Below, piece by piece: positions 4,841-11,034 of a DNA stretch of 11,374 nucleotides (position 1 is its first letter; every line of letters starts with the position of its first letter). This stretch comes from JBAZBO01 sp041671425 (GTDB lineage: Bacteria; Patescibacteriota; WWE3; UBA101185; UBA10185): positions 1-11,374 of the forward strand of contig JBAZBO010000027.1 of the NCBI GenBank assembly GCA_041671425.1, written 5' to 3'. The notes beneath the pieces were generated by a model. That model was not told the origin of the DNA and did no database searches. It saw nothing but the letters and a program-made list of their open reading frames with translations. The position numbers and the translations under genes were made by a program.

Positions 4841-6640
4841 ATGTTCTTGATTGGAAGAATAATTGATCTGCTGCCTCATGTGATTATTTGGGTGGTATTT
4901 GTGTCTGTCTGTTTTGTTTCTGGCTTATTACTTTTATCCAAACTTCAGAAACCAAGAATATCGATTTTTTGCTTTTCAACTTCTTTAGTTTTGGGATATA
5001 CGTTAGTCTCATATTATTACCTTTTTGTTGGGCTTCTTAATCTTTACGAAGAACCTTTCATCACATTTATTCCCTTGATGTTTGCATCTGCTGCAGCCTG
5101 GATCTATTTTAGAAAAGCCACCTTTTTACTGAAAGAAATTTTGATTTACAGGAAGCGGCTTTTACTAATGATAGTACTCTTTGGAGTATTGGTGTTGGTT
5201 AGAGCCTTCCCCGATATTGGTTTTGATTCCAACTGGTTTCACCTATCTCAACCCTTGTACTACTTGAGAAATGGTGGCATATACCACGTAGGGGGATATA
5301 TATTTCCGTCAGGTTATCCTCAATTTACTGAGATGTTGTTCGTCCCTCTTCTTCATTGGGGGGATAGTATCACCACTTCGGTTTTTTCTCTTTTTAACTA
5401 CTTTTTGCTTGGGCTAGTCATATACAGTTTTGTCCGCTTAGCAAGTAAGAATGCTAAATATGCCTTATTGTCCTCCGTTATCTTTTTTACAACACCAATT
5501 ATCTTTTCTTATTCCAACTTAGCTTACGTAGATGTCTTGCAGGGGTTATGTCTGCTCTTGGCGTTTTACTGGATCAGAAGTTTCCTAAGTTCGGAAAACA
5601 AAAGAGAGCTTTTTATTGCAGGACTTATGCTAATTCCTGTTGCTTCTAGTAAGTACACCGGTGGTTTGCTTTGCGTCACCTTGGCAGGATATGTTCTGTT
5701 CTCGAGTGGAAGAATGAAGGAAAAGCTAAAAACAGTTTTTGTTCTTGCAGTAATACCCGCACTTGGGCTTATGCCCTGGCTTATTAGGAACAAGTTGGAG
5801 GTTGGCAACTTCCTAGATCCAATAGGGGAGGTTAAGATGCTGCACTATGGAAGTACCAGTTCAAACTATATTGAGTATTTCAAAAGTATTAACTGGTTTG
5901 ATACTTTAAAGCTTCTAACCAGTGGTGAGCCTCTAGATTACCTAGTTACCTTTTTGGTAATCACAAGTCTTATATATTTTGCTAAAAACAAGAAATGGGC
6001 ATATTTGGTAATGATTGTGCTTTCCTTGATTGTTTTCAGGATGATGACTCCAGGGGATCACTACAGATATTTCTCACCTTTCATACCTTTGATCATTGCT
6101 TTGTTCTTTTCTTCACTCTCGGGGGTCAAAGGCAAATTCGTAAGTGTCATCCTGATGGCTACTGTAATGTTCTTTTTGTTTGCACAGATGTTTCTCTTGG
6201 CAAAGAAGGTGTCTCCTCTTGTAGATTATTCTCTGGGTAAGAGGAACACCCTGGATTTTAAAAGCAATTTCTTTGTAGCGGAGCCATTCATGTTTTATGA
6301 CCCTACAGGGAGGGTCAAAGCTGAGATTGGTGACCAAAAGTTACTTGTCAGAGGGGTGGACTTAATATACCCAACCCTTGAGGATTTTGATGTCCTGGAT
6401 TATTCTTTTGCCGAGGTGGATAGGGGAGAAGTATATTCCTTTGGAACACTAAGGTCAGAGATGATCGAGAATGGTTACTCGTATTTTCTGACGAACAGGG
6501 GTAACCTGCAAAGCCATTTTTCTGTATGGTTTACAGAGAATGAGGTAGATAAAGTTGATGAATATTTTGATATAGTGTTTCATGAGGCAAACAGATTTGG
6601 TAATGAGTGGTTCTTGTATAAAGTCAGAAGTAATATTTAA
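4841..6640 (+). CDS. Polytopic GT-C-type glycosyltransferase (GT39/ArnT-like)
   Basis: A 599-residue protein with about 10-12 transmembrane helices up to residue about 460 and a C-terminal soluble domain of about 140 residues. The first long external loop holds F-D-S-N-W-F-H-L (128-135). An acidic residue and a nearby His at this spot are the mark of GT-C enzymes, which use polyprenyl-phosphate-linked sugars at the outer face of the membrane; D129 is the candidate catalytic residue. Other family-like spots are Y-V-D near 229-231, S-K-Y-T-G (270-274) and P-W-L-I-R-N followed by G-N-F-L-D-P (312-327). Sugar and acceptor cannot be told; glycosylation of a surface protein or polymer is likely. 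TACAAT (4829-4834) lies 6 bp before the ATG, so it may also have its own leaderless start. A small membrane-protein gene follows 11 bp downstream. Confidence 0.82.
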   Translation: MFLIGRIIDLLPHVIIWVVFVSVCFVSGLLLLSKLQKPRISIFCFSTSLVLGYTLVSYYYLFVGLLNLYEEPFITFIPLMFASAAAWIYFRKATFLLKEILIYRKRLLLMIVLFGVLVLVRAFPDIGFDSNWFHLSQPLYYLRNGGIYHVGGYIFPSGYPQFTEMLFVPLLHWGDSITTSVFSLFNYFLLGLVIYSFVRLASKNAKYALLSSVIFFTTPIIFSYSNLAYVDVLQGLCLLLAFYWIRSFLSSENKRELFIAGLMLIPVASSKYTGGLLCVTLAGYVLFSSGRMKEKLKTVFVLAVIPALGLMPWLIRNKLEVGNFLDPIGEVKMLHYGSTSSNYIEYFKSINWFDTLKLLTSGEPLDYLVTFLVITSLIYFAKNKKWAYLVMIVLSLIVFRMMTPGDHYRYFSPFIPLIIALFFSSLSGVKGKFVSVILMATVMFFLFAQMFLLAKKVSPLVDYSLGKRNTLDFKSNFFVAEPFMFYDPTGRVKAEIGDQKLLVRGVDLIYPTLEDFDVLDYSFAEVDRGEVYSFGTLRSEMIENGYSYFLTNRGNLQSHFSVWFTENEVDKVDEYFDIVFHEANRFGNEWFLYKVRSNI

Positions 6641-6651
6641 CTATTCATACT

Positions 6652-6849
6652 ATGGAAGATTTTTTGGGAAAAGCACATTTTATAGGGGGGAAGGATTCCG
6701 CCATTGAAAGGGTTATGATAGAGGCTTCAAGGAGTCCGGGTGTCTTGGCTTATACAGTCTTTGGATTGTCGATCCTGGGGTTGATAATACTTTTTATTAA
6801 GCGAAACGGGGAAGGAAAGAAGGAAGATAAACCCTCGGGGCTTCTATAG
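6652..6849 (+). CDS. Small one-pass membrane protein next to the glycosyltransferase
   Basis: A 65-residue protein of no family I recognise. The first 28 residues are mixed and include G-G-K-D; residues about 29-49 form one transmembrane helix, and the tail is strongly basic and polar (K-R-N-G-E-G-K-K-E-D-K). The positive tail suggests an N-out/C-in orientation. It begins 11 bp after the glycosyltransferase stop, so it is almost certainly on the same message and could be an accessory subunit or partner of that enzyme; this rests on position only. No clear Shine-Dalgarno sequence is seen, and translation may depend on coupling. It converges with the nitroreductase gene, with 28 bp between the stops. 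Confidence 0.6.
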   Translation: MEDFLGKAHFIGGKDSAIERVMIEASRSPGVLAYTVFGLSILGLIILFIKRNGEGKKEDKPSGLL

Positions 6850-6864
6850 ATAAAGACTAGCCCC
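6837..6864. terminator. Weak inverted repeat between convergent genes
   Basis: GGGGCT (6837-6842) and AGCCCC (6859-6864) form a 6-bp GC-rich stem with a 16-base loop between the convergent 65-residue and nitroreductase genes. No U-tract follows on either strand, so it would be at best a weak or rho-assisted terminator. Confidence 0.25.
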
Positions 6865-6877
6865 TCTGAAACAGCAA

Positions 6878-7375
6878 CTACCAGTTCTCCAGATGGATCT
6901 TTGATGCGTCGAAATCACTATCACGGTGTGGTTCTGGTTCAACTTTAGGATATCCCACAGGGATAATATTGATTATCTTGTACTTGAGCGGAATACCAAG
7001 GAGCTGTTTGATCTTTGCTTCCTGAGATTCTTCTTTGACTGCCTTCCAAACTGTTCCTAGACCAATATTTGTTGCTTGTAGAAAAACATTTTCTGAAGCA
7101 GCAGAAAGATCCTCTACTGGGCAACCCGTTTTAGTGGTGTCTGTGGTCAAAACTAAGATGAGTGGGGCTTCCTTAACATATTCTTGACCGACTATTTTGT
7201 AAAGAGCACTTTTGGTTTTGAGGTTTCTTATCACTATGAATTCAACAGCACGATTATTGCGGGCAGTGGGAGCAAATTGGGCGGCTCTAATGATTTCATC
7301 TATCATTTCCTCAGGTACACTATCTGTCCTGAATTCTCTCACCGACCGGCGTTTGATTATCTCGTTTATTATCAT
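6878..7375 (-). CDS. Nitroreductase-family FMN-dependent oxidoreductase
   Basis: A 165-residue protein at the short end of the nitroreductase superfamily. The N-terminal R-R-S-V-R-E-F (9-15) is the classic FMN-phosphate-binding motif, followed by A-A-Q-F-A-P-T-A-R-N-N-R (31-42), where the family normally has A-P-S/T-x-x-N-x-Q/R. Later come A-P-L-I-L-V-L (strand), A-S-E-N-V-F-L-Q-A-T-N-I-G-L-G-T-V-W (helix plus the G-L-G segment), and I-I-P-V-G-Y-P near the end. These enzymes are homodimers that reduce nitro compounds, quinones or flavins with NAD(P)H; the substrate is not predictable. A perfect -10 TATAAT (7387-7392, minus strand) sits 11 bp before the ATG with no good -35 box and no Shine-Dalgarno sequence, so the leader would be only a few bases. 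Confidence 0.9.
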   Translation of the reverse strand: MIINEIIKRRSVREFRTDSVPEEMIDEIIRAAQFAPTARNNRAVEFIVIRNLKTKSALYKIVGQEYVKEAPLILVLTTDTTKTGCPVEDLSAASENVFLQATNIGLGTVWKAVKEESQEAKIKQLLGIPLKYKIINIIPVGYPKVEPEPHRDSDFDASKIHLENW

Positions 7376-7386
7376 AGGATGAGCTT

Positions 7387-7392
7387 ATTATA
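7387..7392 (-). promoter_or_regulatory. -10 box of the nitroreductase gene
   Basis: A perfect TATAAT on the minus strand, 11 bp before the ATG. The -35 region at 17-bp spacing (ATCTCG) is poor, so an activator or other contacts may be needed. Confidence 0.45.
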
Positions 7393-7457
7393 TAATGGCA
7401 TAATCTTGGCGAGATGTGGTGGGTTATGCGAGAACCTCTTACAGAAAACAGTTTTTT

Positions 7458-8213
7458 CTATCCAAACGGTTGGCCAGTCTTTTCTTTGACAAGAGTCATA
7501 AATTTCTGCCAGTTTACAATAAAAACCCTATCTGGTTTAGGAGCTCTATCTTCGGTTTCTTCGTCATACCAAACCCTTTTATTTTGATCAACCTCTTCAA
7601 AGCCACAAGCTAGGAGTACATTTTGTGACCTTGTATTAAACGGCTCTTTATCCATAACGTATGCCACAACACTGAAGTTAGGTATGCCCAAAGTCTCTGT
7701 ATTATCTTGTGCAGTTTCTAAATGCATGGCCACAAGTTTTGTTAACACCTGTCGTAGACCACTTGCCATTTGACCAGCGGATGCCTCTGGTACTTCCATT
7801 CCTTCTTTTGTTAAATAATCGAGTCTTTTAGTGTAGGAAACCTCATAAACATCTGTACCTTCTGGAACTATATTATTTCTAATCAACTGACCTCTGCGGA
7901 AATTGCTATCTCGATTCACCAGGATTACACCTTGTAACTTGAATTCTTCAGACTCTTCCACATGACCCCTTAAACCGGATACAGCGTATGCGAGATAATT
8001 ATCACTATCATTTATGGCAGATAAAAGGGGGCCGTGTGAAGTTTCAGAGTATCTTTCAGGATGAGATATAAATTCTCTGATGATACGTGGGTCAGAATCC
8101 ATTAATTCCAATATCTCAGTTTCTGATTTTGAATCTTGATCTACACGCCTAATTGCAGACGACTCCCCTTCTGAGAAGGTGTGTTTATTAGACGAGGCAA
8201 ATACTTCTGGCAT
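7458..8213 (-). CDS. Divergent GNAT-like acetyltransferase, probable
   Basis: A 251-residue protein that I read as a distant GNAT-fold member. The first 35 residues are polar and look disordered. From about 35 the layout is helical, followed by strands A-Y-A-V-S-G (75-80) and F-K-L-Q-G-V-I-L-V-N (91-100). The strand V-Y-E-V-S-Y-T-K-R (122-130) is then followed by a helix entry E-A-S-A-G-Q-M-A-S-G-L (143-153), resembling the CoA-pyrophosphate loop of GNAT enzymes. Near the C-terminus, N-T-R-S-Q-N-V-L-L-A-C-G-F (193-205) matches the usual N-x-x-S-x-x-x-L-x-x-x-G-F end. The loop is not a canonical Q-x-x-G-x-G/A, so activity is uncertain. The gene is divergent from a second acetyltransferase gene at 8354. 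A -10-like TATGAT (8226-8231) lies 12 bp before the ATG. Confidence 0.55.
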   Translation of the reverse strand: MPEVFASSNKHTFSEGESSAIRRVDQDSKSETEILELMDSDPRIIREFISHPERYSETSHGPLLSAINDSDNYLAYAVSGLRGHVEESEEFKLQGVILVNRDSNFRRGQLIRNNIVPEGTDVYEVSYTKRLDYLTKEGMEVPEASAGQMASGLRQVLTKLVAMHLETAQDNTETLGIPNFSVVAYVMDKEPFNTRSQNVLLACGFEEVDQNKRVWYDEETEDRAPKPDRVFIVNWQKFMTLVKEKTGQPFG

Positions 8214-8316
8214 CTGTTTTATATTATCATAGCCATGGTAGGTTATGAGGGAACGTATTATAGAGATTATGCAGGGGGCACTTATGGAGATGTTCGTCTA
8301 TTAGATTAGAATTGCC

Positions 8317-8345
8317 TTGGAAATTCTACTTCAGAAGAGTATAAA
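8317..8345 (+). promoter_or_regulatory. Sigma70-like promoter of the 141-residue acetyltransferase gene
   Basis: -35 TTGGAA (8317-8322), 17-bp spacer, -10 TATAAA (8340-8345), then 8 bp to the ATG at 8354. The predicted start of transcription is at or within a base or two of the ATG, implying a leaderless message. Confidence 0.55.
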
Positions 8346-8353
8346 ATCATCTT

Positions 8354-8779
8354 ATGAATATAAAAGCCTATAAAAGGAGGCCAAAAGAAGCCACGAATTT
8401 TAAATATAAGGAATGGGCCAAAATGGACATTGAGTTGTATGGCTCAAAGATTGGTTGGTATAACGAGGTCAGATATATTGTGGCCAGAGATGACAGGGGG
8501 GATGTAATAGGTGATCTAGAACTAAAAGTTGAGGCGCAAGTTGCTTACATAGATACGTTGATCGTGCGGGCAGACGTAAGAAAACAAGGTGTAGGAAGGG
8601 AATTGGTGCGTGAGGCAGAAAGAGTTGCGAAGGAACTTAAAGCGCACAAAATATATCTTCTCACAGGCAGGAATTGGCAGTCGCAAAATTTCTATAGATC
8701 CTTAGGATATGAGAAAACTGGTGAGCAGAACGATCACTATTTTCATGTTGACTTTGATATCTTGACGAAGAAGATCTGA
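8354..8779 (+). CDS. GNAT-family N-acetyltransferase
   Basis: A 141-residue protein with the full GNAT layout: an N-terminal helical part (about 1-35), strands Y-I-V-A-R-D (41-46) and V-I-G-D-L-E-L-K-V (51-59), then V-A-Y-I-D-T-L-I-V (63-71), followed directly by the acetyl-CoA loop V-R-K-Q-G-V-G-R-E-L (75-84), which has the canonical Q/R-x-x-G-x-G/A pattern. K-I-Y-L-L-T (99-104) and the end W-Q-S-Q-N-F-Y-R-S-L-G-Y (108-119) complete the fold. It should transfer acetyl from acetyl-CoA to an amine; small molecule or protein substrate cannot be told. It is transcribed away from the other GNAT-like gene across a 140-bp region with promoters on both sides. The strong promoter placed right at the ATG supports this start. 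Confidence 0.93.
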   Translation: MNIKAYKRRPKEATNFKYKEWAKMDIELYGSKIGWYNEVRYIVARDDRGDVIGDLELKVEAQVAYIDTLIVRADVRKQGVGRELVREAERVAKELKAHKIYLLTGRNWQSQNFYRSLGYEKTGEQNDHYFHVDFDILTKKI

Positions 8780-8866
8780 TCTGGTCGTATTGGATTGTGT
8801 AGGAACCTATTTTAGGAATTATTATCATGTTATGTTCCACACATGCCATTAGCCTGGCAGAGGGGA

Positions 8867-8875
8867 TGGTATTAT
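8867..8875 (+). promoter_or_regulatory. Extended -10 promoter of the M16 peptidase gene
   Basis: TGGTATTAT: an extended -10 (TG-n-TATTAT, hexamer 8870-8875) ends 6 bp before the ATG at 8882, so transcription would begin at that ATG. This decides the start of the peptidase gene, since the earlier ATG at 8843 would be outside the transcript. Confidence 0.55.
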
Positions 8876-8881
8876 AAAACA

Positions 8882-10174
8882 ATGATCACTCTAGAGGATT
8901 TCAATGTGAGAAGAGAAAGCTTTAGGCTATCAAATGGCTTGAATGTTGTGCTGTTCAACAGGCCAAATATGCCTATACATATGATGGTTACGTTCATGGC
9001 GGGATCAAGGTTTGACCCTATTGGTAAAGAGGGGCTTGCTCATTTTTTTGAACACATGATTTTGTCGGGTACAAAAAGATTTCCCTCCAAAGATCTACTA
9101 GCAGGGTTTATTGAGGATCTGGGAGGTTCTATTGGTGCTTCCACGGGCGGTGATACATTGCGTATTCAGATCTCACTAGGCGAGAGCACGGATCTAGAGT
9201 CTGGTATAGAGCTCTTATCAGAAACACTACTCAATTCACTTTTTGATGTGAATACAATGGAAAAAGAGCGCACCGCTATACTACGAGAATTGGAAGCAAA
9301 AAAAGCGCACCCAACAGGCATGTTATCAGAGATTTCACGTCCTTTGGTTTTTCAAAAGACTGAAGTTGGAAGATCAACTTTAGGTTCAGCTGAGACAATA
9401 AAGAGCATAACCAAAGCAGATTTATTAGGTTATTATGATAAGGTGGTAAAGAGCTCATTGGGGGTTGTTACTATAGCAGGGGATGTCGACAAACAAGTAC
9501 TTAAAGACTTTTTAGAAAAGCATCTATTATTACAAAAGGGAGAGACCCCAGCATTTGACAGGGATTTACCAAAATATAGAGATAAAATTGCCGATTTTGT
9601 ATTTTTTGATAATGATAGTTTGGAAGTCCTTTTAAGTTTTAGGACCCCAAGTATTATGCATGAAGATGATGGAGCATTAAGTATTTTGTCTGGTATCTTA
9701 ACTGGAGGTAGAACAGGTGTATTGAAGAGAAGATTAAGATATGAAAGAGGATTGGTGTATTCCGTCAATTCATCTAATTCGTCTTCAGTGGATAATGGTA
9801 GTTTCCATATAAATGCTCCTTTAGCTAAGGATAAACTGCAAGAGGCGCTAGATATTGTATGTTCCGAATTAACAAGAATGGCAAAGGATGGCCCCACGAA
9901 TGAAGAATTACAACTCACTAAAAACAGAAGAATAAAATCAATAAAGATACATATGCAAACCTCTGATGATTGGGCTGGTATGCATAATTATAGAGACTTG
10001 TTCTTCCCTGAAATTGGATGGACGATTGAGGATTATCTAACCTCAACTGAAGGGGTAACAGCAGAAGATGTGAGAAACGTGGCGAAAAAGTATTTTACGC
10101 AGGATAACTGGTACTTAGCTATGACTGGATCTGTTGATGAGGATTTTGTAAAGGGTATTAGGATAGATCTATAA
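8882..10174 (+). CDS. M16-family zinc peptidase (processing-peptidase-like)
   Basis: A 430-residue protein, counting from the ATG at 8882. The inverted zinc motif H-F-F-E-H is at 54-58. E129 and E136 keep the seven-residue spacing of the paired conserved glutamates of M16 enzymes, E136 being the likely third ligand. The N-terminal N-G-L-N-V-V-L (18-24), the A-G-S-R-F-D segment (40-45) and G-G-S-I-G-A-S-T (81-88) are typical. The second, non-catalytic domain has R-L-R-Y-E-R-G-L-V-Y-S-V (about 286-297), with the R and Y that help position the substrate. Single-domain-pair M16 proteins of this size work as dimers; no second subunit gene is adjacent, so a homodimer or distant partner is expected. 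No signal peptide is seen, so cytoplasmic. The frame is open 13 codons further to 8843, but family start and promoter favour 8882. Confidence 0.93.
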   Translation: MITLEDFNVRRESFRLSNGLNVVLFNRPNMPIHMMVTFMAGSRFDPIGKEGLAHFFEHMILSGTKRFPSKDLLAGFIEDLGGSIGASTGGDTLRIQISLGESTDLESGIELLSETLLNSLFDVNTMEKERTAILRELEAKKAHPTGMLSEISRPLVFQKTEVGRSTLGSAETIKSITKADLLGYYDKVVKSSLGVVTIAGDVDKQVLKDFLEKHLLLQKGETPAFDRDLPKYRDKIADFVFFDNDSLEVLLSFRTPSIMHEDDGALSILSGILTGGRTGVLKRRLRYERGLVYSVNSSNSSSVDNGSFHINAPLAKDKLQEALDIVCSELTRMAKDGPTNEELQLTKNRRIKSIKIHMQTSDDWAGMHNYRDLFFPEIGWTIEDYLTSTEGVTAEDVRNVAKKYFTQDNWYLAMTGSVDEDFVKGIRIDL

Positions 10175-10190
10175 GGTTATCTAAAGGATT

Positions 10191-10218
10191 TTGAAATTCA
10201 CTGGACGAGACATATTAT
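10191..10218 (+). promoter_or_regulatory. Possible promoter of a 22-codon ORF
   Basis: -35-like TTGAAA (10191-10196), 16-bp spacer, -10-like TATTAT (10213-10218), then 6 bp to an ATG at 10225. The layout copies the leaderless promoters of this window. Confidence 0.4.
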
Positions 10219-10224
10219 GTTGAT

Positions 10225-10293
10225 ATGACAACAAAATATTTGCTGGCCATAGTGGATTACGCTGGAATACATTACATCAAGCAAATTGAATAA
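10225..10293 (+). CDS. Possible leaderless 22-residue ORF
   Basis: An ATG-to-TAA frame of 22 codons in the 133-bp gap between the M16 peptidase gene and the convergent 133-residue gene. It starts M-T-T-K-Y-L-L-A-I-V-D-Y and ends K-Q-I-E, with a hydrophobic start and no motif I recognise. The only reason to list it is the promoter-like pair TTGAAA-16-TATTAT placed so that transcription would begin at its ATG. A non-coding RNA from the same promoter, running toward the end of the minus-strand gene, would be an equally good reading. Confidence 0.25.
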   Translation: MTTKYLLAIVDYAGIHYIKQIE

Positions 10294-10313
10294 AGCTTAG
10301 TAGACGCTCAGCT
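10292..10313 (-). terminator. Weak hairpin at the end of the 133-residue gene
   Basis: On the minus strand, AGCTGAG-CGTCTA-CTAAGCT has one mismatch in a 7-bp stem and is followed by TTTATT. It spans the stop codon of the gene. The short stem and poor U-tract make it a weak candidate. Confidence 0.25.
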
Positions 10314-10709
10314 CTTTGAGGAGGCCTTGTCAAAGGGCAAGTGTTTTCTTATCTTGCTGTATAAGTCATAATCGTTCTCAATCCTTATATGGGAAGATCC
10401 ATCGCTGAGATCTATCTCATAGCTTACATCATACATACCACCATGGTCATAACTTTCTGTGATATTACTGGCAACAAATTCTTTTAGATTATTAAACTCA
10501 TCGGGTTCTATATTAATCTCCCTAAAGGTAATTGAACTTTCCGAGAATATAGGTATTCCCTTGAGTGTTTGTTTCCACACATAGGTGCCGTCCGGATACA
10601 CAAAGTCCTCTGTAATAGATGTCCCCACCTCCCCACCGGATATTTTTAGATGTAACCAGTATCCCTCTTCAATTTGTATTTCTGAATTTTTTAAATATAT
10701 TTTTGGCAT
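10308..10709 (-). CDS. Hypothetical protein, 133 residues
   Basis: I do not recognise the family. The protein is soluble and acidic, with no signal peptide, membrane helix or cysteine. It looks like a mainly beta protein: alternating strands in the first 75 residues (W-L-H-L-K-I-S, T-Y-V-W-K-Q-T-L, S-I-T-F-R-E-I-N-I), then a helix (P-D-E-F-N-N-L-K-E-F-V-A-S-N), further strands (Y-D-V-S-Y-E-I-D-L; S-H-I-R-I-E-N-D) and a final helix (Y-D-L-Y-S-K-I-R-K-H-L). The composition and clear secondary-structure pattern argue that it is real. It stands alone with its own promoter, an extended -10 (TGG-TATAGT, 10723-10731) 13 bp before the ATG; AAGAG between them may serve as a weak ribosome site. It could be a small stress or immunity-type protein, but nothing in the sequence decides this. 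Confidence 0.7.
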   Translation of the reverse strand: MPKIYLKNSEIQIEEGYWLHLKISGGEVGTSITEDFVYPDGTYVWKQTLKGIPIFSESSITFREINIEPDEFNNLKEFVASNITESYDHGGMYDVSYEIDLSDGSSHIRIENDYDLYSKIRKHLPFDKASSKS

Positions 10710-10722
10710 ATTTTCTCTTTTT

Positions 10723-10731
10723 ACTATACCA
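10723..10731 (-). promoter_or_regulatory. Extended -10 promoter of the 133-residue hypothetical gene
   Basis: On the minus strand TGG-TATAGT, with the hexamer at 10723-10728, 13 bp before the ATG. The predicted leader is about 6-7 bases. Confidence 0.45.
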
Positions 10732-10806
10732 CATGTCGCAAAGCACCTTCCCAGCCTATATATGCTGTTACGACAACGTAAACAGGTACTGACCAGCCAG
10801 AATAGA

Positions 10807-11031
10807 TTATTTAAGGTCTATCTCGAAAACTTTAAGCTTAGACTTAGTACCTGACAAAAGTCTTACATGAGACTTTGGTGTTTTATATAGTTCAGATAGC
10901 ACTTTAATAGCCGCAGTGTTGGCTTTTCCCCCCAGAGCTGGCTCGTGTACATATATGTGTGTGGGACCTTCCGGATTATTCTCGATCCGGGGGTTTTTTG
11001 AGTTTGGATGAACAACCATGCTAATTTTCAT
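10807..11031 (-). CDS. DUF167 (YggU-like) family protein
   Basis: A 74-residue protein with the DUF167 pattern: V-V-H-P-N-S-K (6-12) near the start, H-I-Y-V-H-E-P-A (25-32), G-G-K-A-N-T-A-A-I-K-V-L-S (34-46), and L-L-S-G-T-K-S-K-L-K-V-F-E-I near the end. The family usually reads V-x-P-x-[SA], then P-P-x-x-G-x-A-N, and G-x-x-S-R-x-K. It is a small alpha/beta protein of unknown role, common in bacteria, archaea and eukaryotes and often at the end of operons of cell-envelope genes. Here it starts 3 bp after the stop of a membrane-protein gene, so translation is probably by re-initiation. The 97-bp gap to the next gene downstream holds no clear terminator. Confidence 0.9.
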   Translation of the reverse strand: MKISMVVHPNSKNPRIENNPEGPTHIYVHEPALGGKANTAAIKVLSELYKTPKSHVRLLSGTKSKLKVFEIDLK

Positions 11032-11034
11032 TTG

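Noticed and set aside
8843..8881. Alternative start of the M16 peptidase, 13 codons upstream
   Set aside because: The added residues (M-P-L-A-W-Q-R-G-W-Y-Y-K-T) do not resemble the family N-terminus, and the extended -10 box at 8867-8875 places the transcript start at the ATG at 8882.
9433..9918. 161-codon minus-strand ORF inside the M16 gene
   Set aside because: It is antisense to the well-supported M16 coding sequence, is rich in Ser and Leu, and has no motif; a typical shadow.
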